40,069 bases of DNA. It comes from Salinicola aestuarinus (GTDB lineage Bacteria; Pseudomonadota; Gammaproteobacteria; Pseudomonadales; Halomonadaceae). The stretch spans positions 81,362 through 121,430 of the forward strand of contig NZ_PZJP01000008.1 of assembly GCF_003206645.1 (NCBI RefSeq). Direction: 5' to 3'. The notes below the pieces were generated by a model, which was given only the letters and a program-made list of their open reading frames with translations, searched no databases and was not told the origin of the DNA. Positions 1-9,670 of the stretch are shown here, piece after piece. Position numbers and translations under genes: made by a program. Positions within the stretch are counted from its first letter, which is position 1. Every line of letters begins with the position of its first letter.

Positions 1-35
1 GGCGTTTTTCATGGTGACCTTGTCATGGCAGGGCG

Positions 36-1130
36 TTACACCGGCGCTTCACCATGGCGATCTTCGGCTTCCTGGATGGTCTCCCGGGCATCTTCCTTCT
101 CCTCTGCATCGGCCGATTCCGGTTCGTTCTCGTCGGCGTGGCTCGGGGTGTAGCTCAGGGTCACCAGCATGGGAAAATGATCGGAGCCGATCTCGCCGAG
201 CCGCCCCATCGACACCAGAGAAAAGTGCGTGGAGACGAACACGTGGTCCAGGGGCCAGCGAAGTGGTGGATACTTGGCATGGAACGTGCTGTACATGCCC
301 CGCCCACGGCGCAGGTCGAGCATGCCACTGATGCGGCAGAAGAGCTTGGTGGTGCGTGACCAGGCCACGTCGTTGAGATCCCCTGCGACCATCGTGGGGT
401 AGCTGGTGTCGGCGATCTCCTTGCCCACCAACAGCAGCTCGGCGTCACGCCAGAGAGACTCTTCGCTCTCTGAGGGTGCCGGTGGGCGCGGATGCAGCGC
501 GTGGAAGCGGATGCGATCGCCGCTATCGAGTTTGACCCAGGTATGGATCGACGGGATGTCGTCCTGGATGAGCCACTTCACCTCCGTCTCTTCCAGCGGC
601 AGTCGGGAATAGAGGTGCATGCCATAGAGGTTGTCGAGAGGAATCCTGACCGCTTCCGGCATGGCCTCGCTGATGGCCGCATCGAGCTGATCTCCCCACC
701 ACTCATCGGACTCCAGTGTCAGCAGCATGTCCGGCTGATGCTGTTTTACGTGGGCGATCAGTTTGTCCGCTTCTCGATTCGGCGTCAGCACGTTGGAAAC
801 GAGAAGCGTGAACTGCTGCTCCTTGTCCTGCTCGCCAGACCCCTCATGATGATGGGTCCGGATGACCTGCGCGCGAGCCAGCGGCGTCCACGGATAGATG
901 CGCGCCCATTGAATCAGGGCGGCCGTCAAGCTGGCCCCGACGCCGCACCATTGCCACCACGTCTCCGGGCTGAAGGCGAGCTGGAGCACAGCCAGCAGTG
1001 TCGCGATGGTGGCGATCTGAAGAAGCGGGAAGTCGAGACTTCGAATGAGATAGTGGCGAAGCTTCAGGTAGGGCAGCAGGGTGATCAGCAGTACGAGGCA
1101 GCCGAGCAGGGTCGATAGCGTTTGGAGCAA
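36..1130 (-). CDS. Membrane-anchored endonuclease/exonuclease/phosphatase (EEP) family protein
   Basis: The 364-residue protein has about three hydrophobic helices in its first 90 residues, followed by an EEP hydrolase domain. Seen motifs are GDLNDV (metal and catalytic Asp/Asn), LDHVFVS and the C-terminal SDHFPM, the usual His-containing end of this Mg-dependent fold. The tail after the domain is very acidic (Glu/Asp/Ala-rich). I chose a TTG start at 1130 because GAGG lies 9 bases upstream and the helices begin there; the frame stays open further upstream but that part looks like non-coding extension. The substrate is unknown: the family includes nucleases, phosphodiesterases and phospholipases. 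It lies downstream of glpD on the same strand with a 137-base gap. Family is confident; function is not. Confidence 0.8.
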   Translation of the reverse strand: MLQTLSTLLGCLVLLITLLPYLKLRHYLIRSLDFPLLQIATIATLLAVLQLAFSPETWWQWCGVGASLTAALIQWARIYPWTPLARAQVIRTHHHEGSGEQDKEQQFTLLVSNVLTPNREADKLIAHVKQHQPDMLLTLESDEWWGDQLDAAISEAMPEAVRIPLDNLYGMHLYSRLPLEETEVKWLIQDDIPSIHTWVKLDSGDRIRFHALHPRPPAPSESEESLWRDAELLLVGKEIADTSYPTMVAGDLNDVAWSRTTKLFCRISGMLDLRRGRGMYSTFHAKYPPLRWPLDHVFVSTHFSLVSMGRLGEIGSDHFPMLVTLSYTPSHADENEPESADAEEKEDARETIQEAEDRHGEAPV

Positions 1131-1267
1131 GGGAAAACACCTCGTCGAAAGATGGGAGGGGCACTTGCCGCAAGGGTAGCAGAGCGCCGGGCCCAAGCAC
1201 GGTTTTCCCCGATAAACGCCAGGGGCCTTGCAGTGCCTGACACACCGCCGACTCGGGATCTCACCGT

Positions 1268-2800
1268 CTAGCTCTCGCCTGCCTGGACGGAAAGCGGCTG
1301 GCCGGCGAGGTCCGGATGGCCCTTCAGGTAGTGGTCGAGCGCCTGGCGCTGGGCGTCGTTGAAGAACAGCCCCAGCTTGGTTCGACGCGTCAGGATGTCT
1401 TCGCTCGTGCGCGCCCATTCGTGGCCAACCAGGTAGTCGACCTCGGCCTGCGTCAGCCCACTCCCAAAGGCATAGCCCAGCGCGGCCTGGCTTTCCCGGC
1501 CCTGGATAAACGCCAGGCAGAGCGTGCCGTAACTCGAAGCGAAGCGGTCGCGCTGGTCCGAGTCGAGGAACGGAAATTCGCGCTCGAGTCGACTGGCGAA
1601 CGCCGCCCGGCTTTCGATATCGCCACCCGGTAGCGTCGCGTCCGCGGTCCACGCCGCGCCAAGCGAGTCGAACAGCGGCTCCAGCTTGTGCATGGCCGCC
1701 TCGGCAAGCTTTCGATAGGTGGTGATCTTGCCGCCAAAGACCGACAGCATCGGGGCGCCGCTACGATCGAGATCGAGCGTGTAGTCTCGAGTCATCGCTG
1801 ACGGGCTTTCGGATTCGTCATCGCAGAGTGGACGGACCCCGGAGTAGGTGGCCATCACATCGTCCCGACTCAGCTTCTTGACGAAGTGCGAGTTCAGTAC
1901 CTCGAGCAGGTAGTCCGTCTCTTCTTCGCTGATGCCCACCTGAGAGGGATCGCCTTCATAGCGTCGATCGGTGGTACCAATGAGGCTGTAGTGACGCTGG
2001 TAGGGCAGGACGAAGACGATGCGTCCATCCTGATTCTGCAGGATGTAGGCGCGCTCGTCGTCGTTGAGGCGAGACACGATCAGGTGACTGCCCTGGATCA
2101 TGCGAATGCCGTAGCGGGATGCTCGCTTGGCGTTCCCTTTGACGAATGATTCGACCCAGGGGCCGCTCGCGTTGACCAGTGCCTTTGCTCGCACGGCCTC
2201 GCGCTGCCCACTCAGCCGGTTCTCGAGCGTCACCTCCCACTCGTCCTCCACCTCTTTTGCATCGATGCAGCGAGTGCGTACGCGGATGTCCGCCCCTTTT
2301 TCCTGGGCCTGAAGGGCGTTGAGCACCACCAGGCGCGCGTCGTCTACCCAGCAGTCGGAGTACTCATAGCCACGACGGATCTCGGGAACGAGCGGACCAT
2401 TTGCGTCGAACGTCAGCCGCTTGGCGTTGGGCAGGCTGTCCCGGCGGCTCAGATGGTCATAGATGAAAAGGCCGGTGCGAATCATCCAGCCTGGGCGCAA
2501 ATGGGGTTGATGGGGAAGAATGAAACGCAGCGGCCAGACGATGTGCGGGGCTTTCCGCAGCATGACCTCGCGCTCGCGCAAGGCTTCGCGGACCAGGCGA
2601 AACTCACGGTGCTCGAGGTAGCGCAGCCCGCCATGGATGAGTTTGCTGCTCGAGGAAGACGTGGCACTGGCGAGATCGGCCTGCTCGCAAAGCAGAACCG
2701 AAAGCCCTCGGCCGGCAGCATCGTTGGCGATGCCCGTTCCGTTGATGCCGCCGCCCACCACGACGAGATCGTAACGCTTCTGCTCTGCATCGCCAGCCAT
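1268..2800 (-). CDS. glpD: Aerobic glycerol-3-phosphate dehydrogenase
   Basis: GlpD oxidises sn-glycerol 3-phosphate to dihydroxyacetone phosphate at the inner membrane, passing electrons through FAD to the quinone pool. The N-terminus has the FAD-binding dinucleotide motif (VVVGGGINGTGIANDAAGRG), followed by the SSKLIHGGLRYLE signature; the C-terminus is the alpha-helical GlpD domain. From ATG 2800 it is 510 residues, close to the usual length. An in-frame ATG exists at 2833, but it overlaps a GlpR-like operator and has no ribosome site; ATG 2800 has GGGAG 6 bases upstream and starts just before the FAD strand. glpR lies upstream on the same strand and glpK diverges beyond it, so this is the glycerol regulon. 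Two GlpR-like operators precede it. Confidence 0.96.
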   Translation of the reverse strand: MAGDAEQKRYDLVVVGGGINGTGIANDAAGRGLSVLLCEQADLASATSSSSSKLIHGGLRYLEHREFRLVREALREREVMLRKAPHIVWPLRFILPHQPHLRPGWMIRTGLFIYDHLSRRDSLPNAKRLTFDANGPLVPEIRRGYEYSDCWVDDARLVVLNALQAQEKGADIRVRTRCIDAKEVEDEWEVTLENRLSGQREAVRAKALVNASGPWVESFVKGNAKRASRYGIRMIQGSHLIVSRLNDDERAYILQNQDGRIVFVLPYQRHYSLIGTTDRRYEGDPSQVGISEEETDYLLEVLNSHFVKKLSRDDVMATYSGVRPLCDDESESPSAMTRDYTLDLDRSGAPMLSVFGGKITTYRKLAEAAMHKLEPLFDSLGAAWTADATLPGGDIESRAAFASRLEREFPFLDSDQRDRFASSYGTLCLAFIQGRESQAALGYAFGSGLTQAEVDYLVGHEWARTSEDILTRRTKLGLFFNDAQRQALDHYLKGHPDLAGQPLSVQAGES

Positions 2801-2831
2801 AAGTCGCTCCCGTCGTTGACTGTTCATCGCC

Positions 2832-2849
2832 ATGTTCGAAAACGAAAGT
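2832..2849 (-). promoter_or_regulatory. GlpR-like operator 1 upstream of glpD
   Basis: ATGTTCGAAAACGAAAGT matches 14 of 18 positions of the ideal GlpR palindrome ATGTTCGATATCGAACAT as I recall it from enterobacteria. It lies 32 bases upstream of the chosen glpD start. Match counting was done by eye. Confidence 0.6.
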
Positions 2850-2852
2850 AGT

Positions 2853-2870
2853 GTAATCGGTTTCGAACAT
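2853..2870 (-). promoter_or_regulatory. GlpR-like operator 2 upstream of glpD
   Basis: GTAATCGGTTTCGAACAT matches 13 of 18 positions of the GlpR palindrome, with a perfect right half-site (TTTCGAACAT). It is almost abutting operator 1 (3-base gap), the tandem arrangement that would let GlpR tetramers bind cooperatively. Confidence 0.55.
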
Positions 2871-2887
2871 CAATGCGAAAGTGAAAG

Positions 2888-2908
2888 AGCTCGCCTAGCC
2901 GGCGAGCT
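2888..2908 (-). terminator. Hairpin after glpR (no U-tract)
   Basis: AGCTCGCC and GGCGAGCT form a perfect 8-bp stem with a 5-base loop, between the glpR stop and the glpD operators. On the minus strand it is followed only by a CTTTCACTTTC run, so it is at best a weak intrinsic terminator or a 3'-end stabiliser. Confidence 0.4.
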
Positions 2909-2952
2909 GATCGAGTGAGACGTCGCTGCGGCGTGAGGCAGGCGATCGGCAA

Positions 2953-3780
2953 TCAAAGGGTCGGGGAAGACTCCACCGCGTCACCTTCTGCACCGATTGC
3001 CTCGACGCTGTCGGCTTCCGGGTTGGCGACATGCAGCGCCACGCCGTGCTCGCGCATTAGTTGCACCAGGGGATCGGGCGGCTGGCGGTCGGTGAAGAAG
3101 GCGTCCAGCTGGCCGAGATTGCCCTGCCGCACGACCGCGTTGCGGTGAAACTTCGAGTGGTCAGCAGCGAGAAAGATCTGACGTGAGTTCTGGATGATGG
3201 CCTGAGCCACGCGCACTTCTTGATAATCGAACTCCAGTAGCGATCCGTCGCGATCAATGCCGCTGATACCGATGATGCCGAAATCGACCTTGAACTGGTT
3301 GATGAAGTCGATGGTCGCCTCGCCGATGATGCCGCCATCCCGTGAGCGGACCTGGCCGCCTGCCACGATGACGTTGAAATCGGTCTTGTGCTGGAGGATG
3401 GCCGCGACATTCAGGTTATTCGTGATGACCTCGAGTCCACTGTGGTGACACAGCGCTTCGGCAATGAATTCGTTGCTGGTACCGATGTTGATGAACAGCG
3501 ACGAGGAGTTGGGTATACGGCCGGCAAGCAGTTCCGCGATGCGCCGTTTGGCGTCCAGATTGAGCGTCTTGCGCGTGTGGTAGGCAGTGTTGACGGTGCT
3601 CGATTCGATGCCGGCACCGCCATGCACCCGTTTGATAACGCCATTGTCGGCAAGCAGATTGAGGTCGCGTCTTACCGTCTGAGGCGTGACGACGAACGCC
3701 TTGGCCAACTGCTCGATCGAGGCGTAACCGTGTAGTTTGACCATCTCGACGATGGCTTCGTGGCGTTCCTGCTGCGTCAT
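2953..3780 (-). CDS. glpR: DeoR-family repressor of the glycerol-3-phosphate regulon
   Basis: The 275-residue protein has an N-terminal DeoR winged helix-turn-helix (TQQERHEAIVEMVKLHG, then VTPQTVRRDLNLLADNG) and a C-terminal sugar-phosphate sensor domain with the INIGTSNEF and ITNNLNVA motifs typical of GlpR, whose inducer is glycerol 3-phosphate. It is about 20 residues longer than E. coli GlpR, the extra being an acidic C-terminal tail. It sits between glpD (same strand) and glpK (divergent), and GlpR-like operators precede glpD. A TACAAT box at 3793-3798 (minus strand) could serve as its -10, leaving a very short leader. The context makes GlpR far more likely than another DeoR regulator. 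Confidence 0.92.
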   Translation of the reverse strand: MTQQERHEAIVEMVKLHGYASIEQLAKAFVVTPQTVRRDLNLLADNGVIKRVHGGAGIESSTVNTAYHTRKTLNLDAKRRIAELLAGRIPNSSSLFINIGTSNEFIAEALCHHSGLEVITNNLNVAAILQHKTDFNVIVAGGQVRSRDGGIIGEATIDFINQFKVDFGIIGISGIDRDGSLLEFDYQEVRVAQAIIQNSRQIFLAADHSKFHRNAVVRQGNLGQLDAFFTDRQPPDPLVQLMREHGVALHVANPEADSVEAIGAEGDAVESSPTL

Positions 3781-5924
<2,144 letters not shown>

Positions 5925-6184
5925 GCCCGCTCAGGCGGCGGTGATCCGCCGATCTCAGTGTCGCCGTCGGGCTTGCCTTCATGATGAAACGGGTATGACA
6001 TTACCCTCGACCCGCGCTGCGCGCGGTTTATCCCGACTATCGACGGGTGGCGCTTTCGCGTTGTGAACGCGAAACACCTGGCGATGTGTGGGCGCGGGGA
6101 TTCGAAGCTCGAGTCCCACGCTGCGACATTGGCTAAGCCGTTGACTATGCGGAAAGTTATGCGTGAATTTTTTACTTTTAGGGG
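5925..6184. other. glpK-tRNA intergenic stretch with hairpins
   Basis: I see no gene. Hairpins stand out: GGCGG-TGAT-CCGCC just after glpK (about 5937-5950), CCGCGC-TGC-GCGCGG at 6012-6026, and a perfect 9-bp stem TTTCGCGTT-GTG-AACGCGAAA at 6054-6074. None has a U-tract. They may end or protect the glpK transcript. Confidence 0.4.
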
Positions 6185-6212
6185 TTGCAATCCACGGCCG
6201 GGTCGGTAGAAT
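6185..6212 (+). promoter_or_regulatory. sigma70-type promoter for the tRNA-Val pair
   Basis: The -35 box is TTGCAA (6185-6190), the spacer 16 bases and the -10 box TAGAAT (6207-6212). Transcription would begin near 6219, about 40 bases before the first tRNA. Confidence 0.6.
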
Positions 6213-6259
6213 TCGCATCCGTTGTCACGGCGAGATCGCCGAAGATAGCTTCCAGATCC

Positions 6260-6336
6260 AGGACCGTAGCTCAGTTGGTTAGAGCGCCACGTTGACATCG
6301 TGGAGGTCAGCGGTTCAAATCCGCTCGGTCCTACCA
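6260..6336 (+). tRNA. tRNA-Val (anticodon GAC), copy 1
   Basis: This 77-base cloverleaf has a 7-bp acceptor stem (AGGACCG/CGGTCCT), D-arm AGCTCAGTTGGTTAGAGC, anticodon stem CCACG/CGTGG with loop TTGACAT (anticodon GAC, reading GUC and GUU), a T-arm with GGTTCAAATCC, and an encoded 3' CCA. It is identical to the second copy 24 bases downstream. Confidence 0.97.
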
Positions 6337-6360
6337 AGTCTGGCTGCTGTGACATCATTT

Positions 6361-6437
6361 AGGACCGTAGCTCAGTTGGTTAGAGCGCCACGTTGACATC
6401 GTGGAGGTCAGCGGTTCAAATCCGCTCGGTCCTACCA
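6361..6437 (+). tRNA. tRNA-Val (anticodon GAC), copy 2
   Basis: This is an exact repeat of the 6260-6336 tRNA, with the same acceptor stem, GAC anticodon and encoded CCA. The two share a promoter and end at one terminator, so they are most likely cut from a single precursor. Confidence 0.97.
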
Positions 6438-6444
6438 AATTCGA

Positions 6445-6473
6445 AACCTCGAGCCACGGCTCGGGGTTTTTTT
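6445..6473 (+). terminator. Intrinsic terminator of the tRNA-Val operon
   Basis: The stem CCTCGAG(CC)/(GG)CTCGGGG with a short loop (6447-6466) runs straight into seven T residues (6467-6473). Confidence 0.88.
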
Positions 6474-6583
6474 ATGCCTGTCCGACGCGCATGCTTGAGT
6501 CTTGCGGCCCAGCATGTCGCGGTCGCCAGAGAACGCCCATACAATAATGAAGACACCCTGGTGGTCTCTACTCGAGAGTCAAC

Positions 6584-7417
6584 ATGTCATTGGTTCCCCT
6601 ATTCGAGAAAATTCATCAACTGCCGACGGTGCCCGCGGTTGTCAGCGAGCTCATCAGTAGCCTCGACAACGACCGGATCAGTATTCATCACGTCTCGGCG
6701 AGTATTCGTAAAGACCCCAGCCTGAGCCTGAAATTGCTAAGGTCGGCCAACTCGGTTCGCTACGGGGTGGGGCGCAACGTGGCCACTATCGACAACGCCC
6801 TGTTGCTGCTCGGTTTCGATCGAGTGCGAACGCTCGTTATCGCGTCCGGCGTCGTCGGGGTTCTCAAGGATGTGCCGGGGCTCGATCGACGAACGTTCTG
6901 GCACGAATCCTTCATGGTCGCCAATATCAGTCGCGCTTTGATGCGGCACAGTCGCCTCGAGGGGCTGGCCCCGGAGACAGCATTTACCTGCGGTATTCTT
7001 CATCGTGTCGGCGCGGCGTTGATGCACATTGCCCATCCGCAAGTGATGTCCCGAATCGATGCGCTGGTAGCGAGCGGTGCGCCGAGAGGCGAGCTTGAGT
7101 TCGATCAGTTCGGCTTCAACTATACCGAAGTGGGGGCAGAGCTTGCCCGGCACTGGCGTTTCCCTGAGCCGATCAGCACGGCCCTTGCCTACCAAGAGCG
7201 GCCGCTCGAGGCGGCGCCTTTTTCCGCCTATGCGGCCGCGGTCAATCTTGCGATCGAGCTCTCCCGGCATGTTGGTGAAGGCTGGCGAGAAGAGCACGCG
7301 CTGAGTGAAATGCCCCGCGCGGTGAGGCGCCCGTTGGCACTCGACTTGCTGAGCCTCTACGAAGAAGTTCTGGATATCCTCAAGGCGGATGACGAGCTCG
7401 GTGTTTTCTTCGATTGA
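6584..7417 (+). CDS. HDOD-domain protein
   Basis: This 277-residue soluble protein has the HDOD signature near its start: LPTVPAVVSELISSL, then IRKDPSLSLKLLRSANS and IDNALLLLGFDRVRTLV. These are the helices of the HD-related output domain found in many signalling proteins. The metal-binding His-Asp pair of true HD phosphohydrolases is not evident, as usual for HDOD. No receiver, GGDEF or EAL domain is attached. HDOD proteins take part in motility, biofilm and stress signalling, but which role this one has cannot be read from sequence. It is a lone gene, convergent with msrC. The ribosome site is weak (GAG about 8 bases upstream of ATG 6584). Confidence 0.85.
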   Translation: MSLVPLFEKIHQLPTVPAVVSELISSLDNDRISIHHVSASIRKDPSLSLKLLRSANSVRYGVGRNVATIDNALLLLGFDRVRTLVIASGVVGVLKDVPGLDRRTFWHESFMVANISRALMRHSRLEGLAPETAFTCGILHRVGAALMHIAHPQVMSRIDALVASGAPRGELEFDQFGFNYTEVGAELARHWRFPEPISTALAYQERPLEAAPFSAYAAAVNLAIELSRHVGEGWREEHALSEMPRAVRRPLALDLLSLYEEVLDILKADDELGVFFD

Positions 7418-7421
7418 GCTC

Positions 7422-7446
7422 GACGCGCGGTGGTGTGCCGCGCGTC
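7422..7446. terminator. Bidirectional hairpin between HDOD gene and msrC
   Basis: GACGCGCGG and CCGCGCGTC form a perfect 9-bp stem with a 7-base loop between two convergent stop codons. No U-tract follows on either strand, so its role as a terminator is inferred from position. Confidence 0.45.
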
Positions 7447-7455
7447 GGGACTGAC

Positions 7456-7920
7456 TCAGTCGAAATCGGAGGCGTGAATGAACGTCTCGCAGAGTCTTTC
7501 GATCCCTGCCTGATCTTCCGCGTTGAAGCGCGACGGTTGTGGGCTGTCGATATCCAGCACGCCCCAGAGATGCCCCTCGATGACGATGGGGATGACGAGT
7601 TCCGAGCGGGAGTCGGCATCGCAGGCGATGTGATCGGCCACGGCGTGCACGTCGTCGACCCGCTGGGTCTCTCGATGGCGGGCCGCGGCGCCGCACACGC
7701 CACGGCTGAAGGGAATCGGGTTGCACGCCGGTTTGCCCTGGAAAGGCCCGAGAATCAGTGTATCGGGTTGGCGCTGAAGGTAGAAACCTACCCAGTTCAG
7801 GTCGCCGAGACTCTCGATCAGAAAAGCGCTGGTCTGCGCGGCGTTGGTGAGCCAGTCACGGGTATCAAGCAGCGCCGCAAGCTGGCGTTGAAGGCTGGCG
7901 TAATCAGTAGGCTCTGTCAT
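7456..7920 (-). CDS. msrC: Free methionine-(R)-sulfoxide reductase (GAF domain)
   Basis: The enzyme reduces free L-methionine-(R)-sulfoxide to methionine using thioredoxin. The 154-residue protein is a single GAF domain of the YebR/fRMsr type. It keeps the three cysteines of the E. coli enzyme with exactly the same spacing (C66, C76 and C100; 10 and 24 residues apart, as in Cys84/94/118), in the contexts PACNPI, RGVCGAAA and HIACDADSRSE. That distinguishes it from cyclic-nucleotide-binding GAF domains. It lies beside the methionine importer metNIQ on the same strand, but metQ has its own terminator, so the link is thematic (methionine recovery) rather than an operon. Confidence 0.93.
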   Translation of the reverse strand: MTEPTDYASLQRQLAALLDTRDWLTNAAQTSAFLIESLGDLNWVGFYLQRQPDTLILGPFQGKPACNPIPFSRGVCGAAARHRETQRVDDVHAVADHIACDADSRSELVIPIVIEGHLWGVLDIDSPQPSRFNAEDQAGIERLCETFIHASDFD

Positions 7921-8012
7921 GCGTGTTGGCTCTCGAATCGTAAACGGGTAATCGGGTGGCTAAGAGCGCAGCGAAAGGCGGTCGACCGCCCCCTTTCGCC
8001 TGGCCTGAATGC

Positions 8013-8040
8013 AAAAAAACCAGCGCCGGAGCGCTGGTTT
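8013..8040 (-). terminator. Intrinsic terminator of metNIQ
   Basis: On the minus strand, AAACCAGCGC-TCCG-GCGCTGGTTT is a perfect 10-bp stem whose end runs into further T residues. It begins 17 bases after the metQ stop. Confidence 0.92.
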
Positions 8041-8056
8041 CTGACCCACGACGGCA

Positions 8057-8854
8057 TCACTTCCAGCCGGGAACGGCACCCGCGCCGAAGAGTTCTTCCG
8101 CCTTTTCAGCCACGACGTCAGACTGGTAAGCCTTGACCAGATTCTGGATCGCTTCGCGATCCTGGTCACCGTCGCGCACGACGATCAGGTTGACGTAGGG
8201 TGACTCCGGGCCTTCCTTGATCAACGCGTCGTCGAGCGTCAGGCCCGCAGGTTGGGTGAATGTGCTGTTGATGAACGCCAGGTCGACGTCTCTGAGTACC
8301 CGCGGCATTTGCGCAGCTTCGATCTCTTCGAAGTCGTAGTCGTGCGGGTTGTCCACCACGTCGATCGGGGTGGCTTCCAGGTTTTCCGGGTCGTTAAGTT
8401 CGATCAGGCCTTTGTCGTGCAGCAGGATCAGCGCACGGCCTTCGTTGGTCGGGTCGTTGGGCAGGGCGATAGTCGCACCGTCCGGCAGCGCGTCGATATC
8501 GTCATACTGAGCCGAGTAGGCGCCGATCGGATAGACAAACGTCTTGCCGGCAACCGCGAAGTCGTAGCCACGGTCTTTGACCATTGCCTCCATGTACGGC
8601 GCATGCTGATAGGCGTTGGCATCCAGGCTGCCATCGTCGAGTGCGGCGTTGGGCGTCACATAGTCGCTGAACTCGATGATCTCGACGTCGAGATCGTATT
8701 GCTCTTTAGCCACTGAAGCCGCGGTCTGCATGATGTCGCTTTCCGGACCGGCCATGGTGCCAACCTTGATGCTGTCGGCGGCCTGTGCGCTGCCGGCGGC
8801 AAGACCGAGTCCCATCGCGGCGACGCCGAGTGTCTGTTTGAGTGAAATCGGCAT
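8057..8854 (-). CDS. metQ: Methionine ABC transporter substrate-binding protein
   Basis: This 265-residue NlpA/MetQ-family protein captures methionine in the periplasm for MetNI. It shows the family's N-terminal IKVGTMAGPESDIMQ, FSDYVTPNAALDDGSLDANAYQH and ALPNDPTNEGRAL, and ends in VPGWK. The signal peptide (residues 1-25, ending in GSAQA) has a type I signal-peptidase site, not a lipobox, and the protein contains no cysteine, so it should be a free periplasmic protein rather than the lipoprotein seen in E. coli. GGGAG lies about 10 bases before ATG 8854. It is the last gene of metN-metI-metQ, 162 bases after metI. D- and L-methionine are both possible ligands. Confidence 0.93.
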   Translation of the reverse strand: MPISLKQTLGVAAMGLGLAAGSAQAADSIKVGTMAGPESDIMQTAASVAKEQYDLDVEIIEFSDYVTPNAALDDGSLDANAYQHAPYMEAMVKDRGYDFAVAGKTFVYPIGAYSAQYDDIDALPDGATIALPNDPTNEGRALILLHDKGLIELNDPENLEATPIDVVDNPHDYDFEEIEAAQMPRVLRDVDLAFINSTFTQPAGLTLDDALIKEGPESPYVNLIVVRDGDQDREAIQNLVKAYQSDVVAEKAEELFGAGAVPGWK

Positions 8855-8957
8855 TGGCTACAATCTCCCTGATCGATATGGCGATAACGCAGCGCCCGGA
8901 CGCCGAACGGTTCCTCGAGTCGACGGCGGGGCGCATTGAGTGGCTTTACATTAACGG

Positions 8958-8992
8958 AATAACCAAAATCGTGCTAATTCGTTTTAGTTATT
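8958..8992 (-). repeat. AT-rich imperfect inverted repeat between metI and metQ
   Basis: AATAACCAAAATCG and, on the other side, CGTTTTAGTTATT pair with one mismatch and one bulge around an 8-base loop. It lies 104-138 bases upstream of the metQ start. It could be a protein operator, or an RNA stem protecting or processing the metQ message. Confidence 0.5.
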
Positions 8993-9016
8993 AACGCCCT
9001 GCGACAACGTCGAGCG

Positions 9017-9670
9017 CTATTTATGGTCGCTCTTGCGCACCAGATAGTCTCCGACGCTCTGGAAGACCTGCACCATGACGACGAGGATCACGACGGTGAT
9101 CAGCATGATCGTCGGGTTGAACCGGTTGTAACCGTAGCGAATGCCGAGATCTCCCAGACCGCCGCCGCCTACCGCGCCCGCCATGGCGGAGTAGCTCACG
9201 AGCGCAACCACGGTGATGGTCAAGCCGTTGATGATGCCGCCGCGAGCCTCGGGGAGGAGTACTTTCATGACGATCTGCATCGGTGTGGCGCCCATCGACT
9301 GGGCGGCCTCGACCAGACCCGGCGGTACCTCGTTGAGTGCGCCTTCGACCAGGCGAGCGACGAACGGTATGGCCGCGATGGTCAGCGGCACGGCCGCGGC
9401 GTTGGTACCGATCGAGCTGCCCACGATCATCCGGGTGAAGGGAATGATCGCTACCAGCAGGATGATAAAGGGGATCGAACGGCCGACGTTGGTGACGAGG
9501 CCGAGCACACGGTGTGCCACCGGCTGGGCAAGGATCTGACGCGGTCGCGTGACGTAGAGCAGAATGCCCAGCGGAATGCCGAGCAGGGCTGCGATGATGC
9601 CTGAGACGGCGACCATGTAGAGCGTCTCGAGCGTGGATTCCCAGATGAGATCAATCAGTGCGCTGGACAT
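9017..9670 (-). CDS. metI: Methionine ABC transporter permease
   Basis: MetI is the inner-membrane channel subunit of the methionine importer. From ATG 9670 it has 217 residues, the E. coli length, with about five hydrophobic helices. The EAA loop that docks onto the ATPase is seen as VEAAQSMGATPMQIVMKVLLPEA (positions near 130-152), followed by the family motif SYSAMAGAVGGGGLGDLGIRYGYNR. The start has GGAGG 9 bases upstream and overlaps the end of metN by 20 bases, indicating translational coupling; an earlier in-frame codon adds nine residues that do not look like MetI. Confidence 0.95.
   Translation of the reverse strand: MSSALIDLIWESTLETLYMVAVSGIIAALLGIPLGILLYVTRPRQILAQPVAHRVLGLVTNVGRSIPFIILLVAIIPFTRMIVGSSIGTNAAAVPLTIAAIPFVARLVEGALNEVPPGLVEAAQSMGATPMQIVMKVLLPEARGGIINGLTITVVALVSYSAMAGAVGGGGLGDLGIRYGYNRFNPTIMLITVVILVVMVQVFQSVGDYLVRKSDHK

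Noticed and set aside
1..35. GGCGTTTTTC at the left edge as a terminator tail
   Set aside because: It could be the end of a plus-strand terminator, but no stem arm is inside the window, so it is not supported.
36..1652. Long form of the EEP-family gene (538 residues)
   Set aside because: The extra N-terminal part overlaps glpD on the same strand and looks like frame-shifted GC-rich sequence (Gly/Arg/Pro-rich). The TTG at 1130 has a ribosome site and begins the membrane helices.
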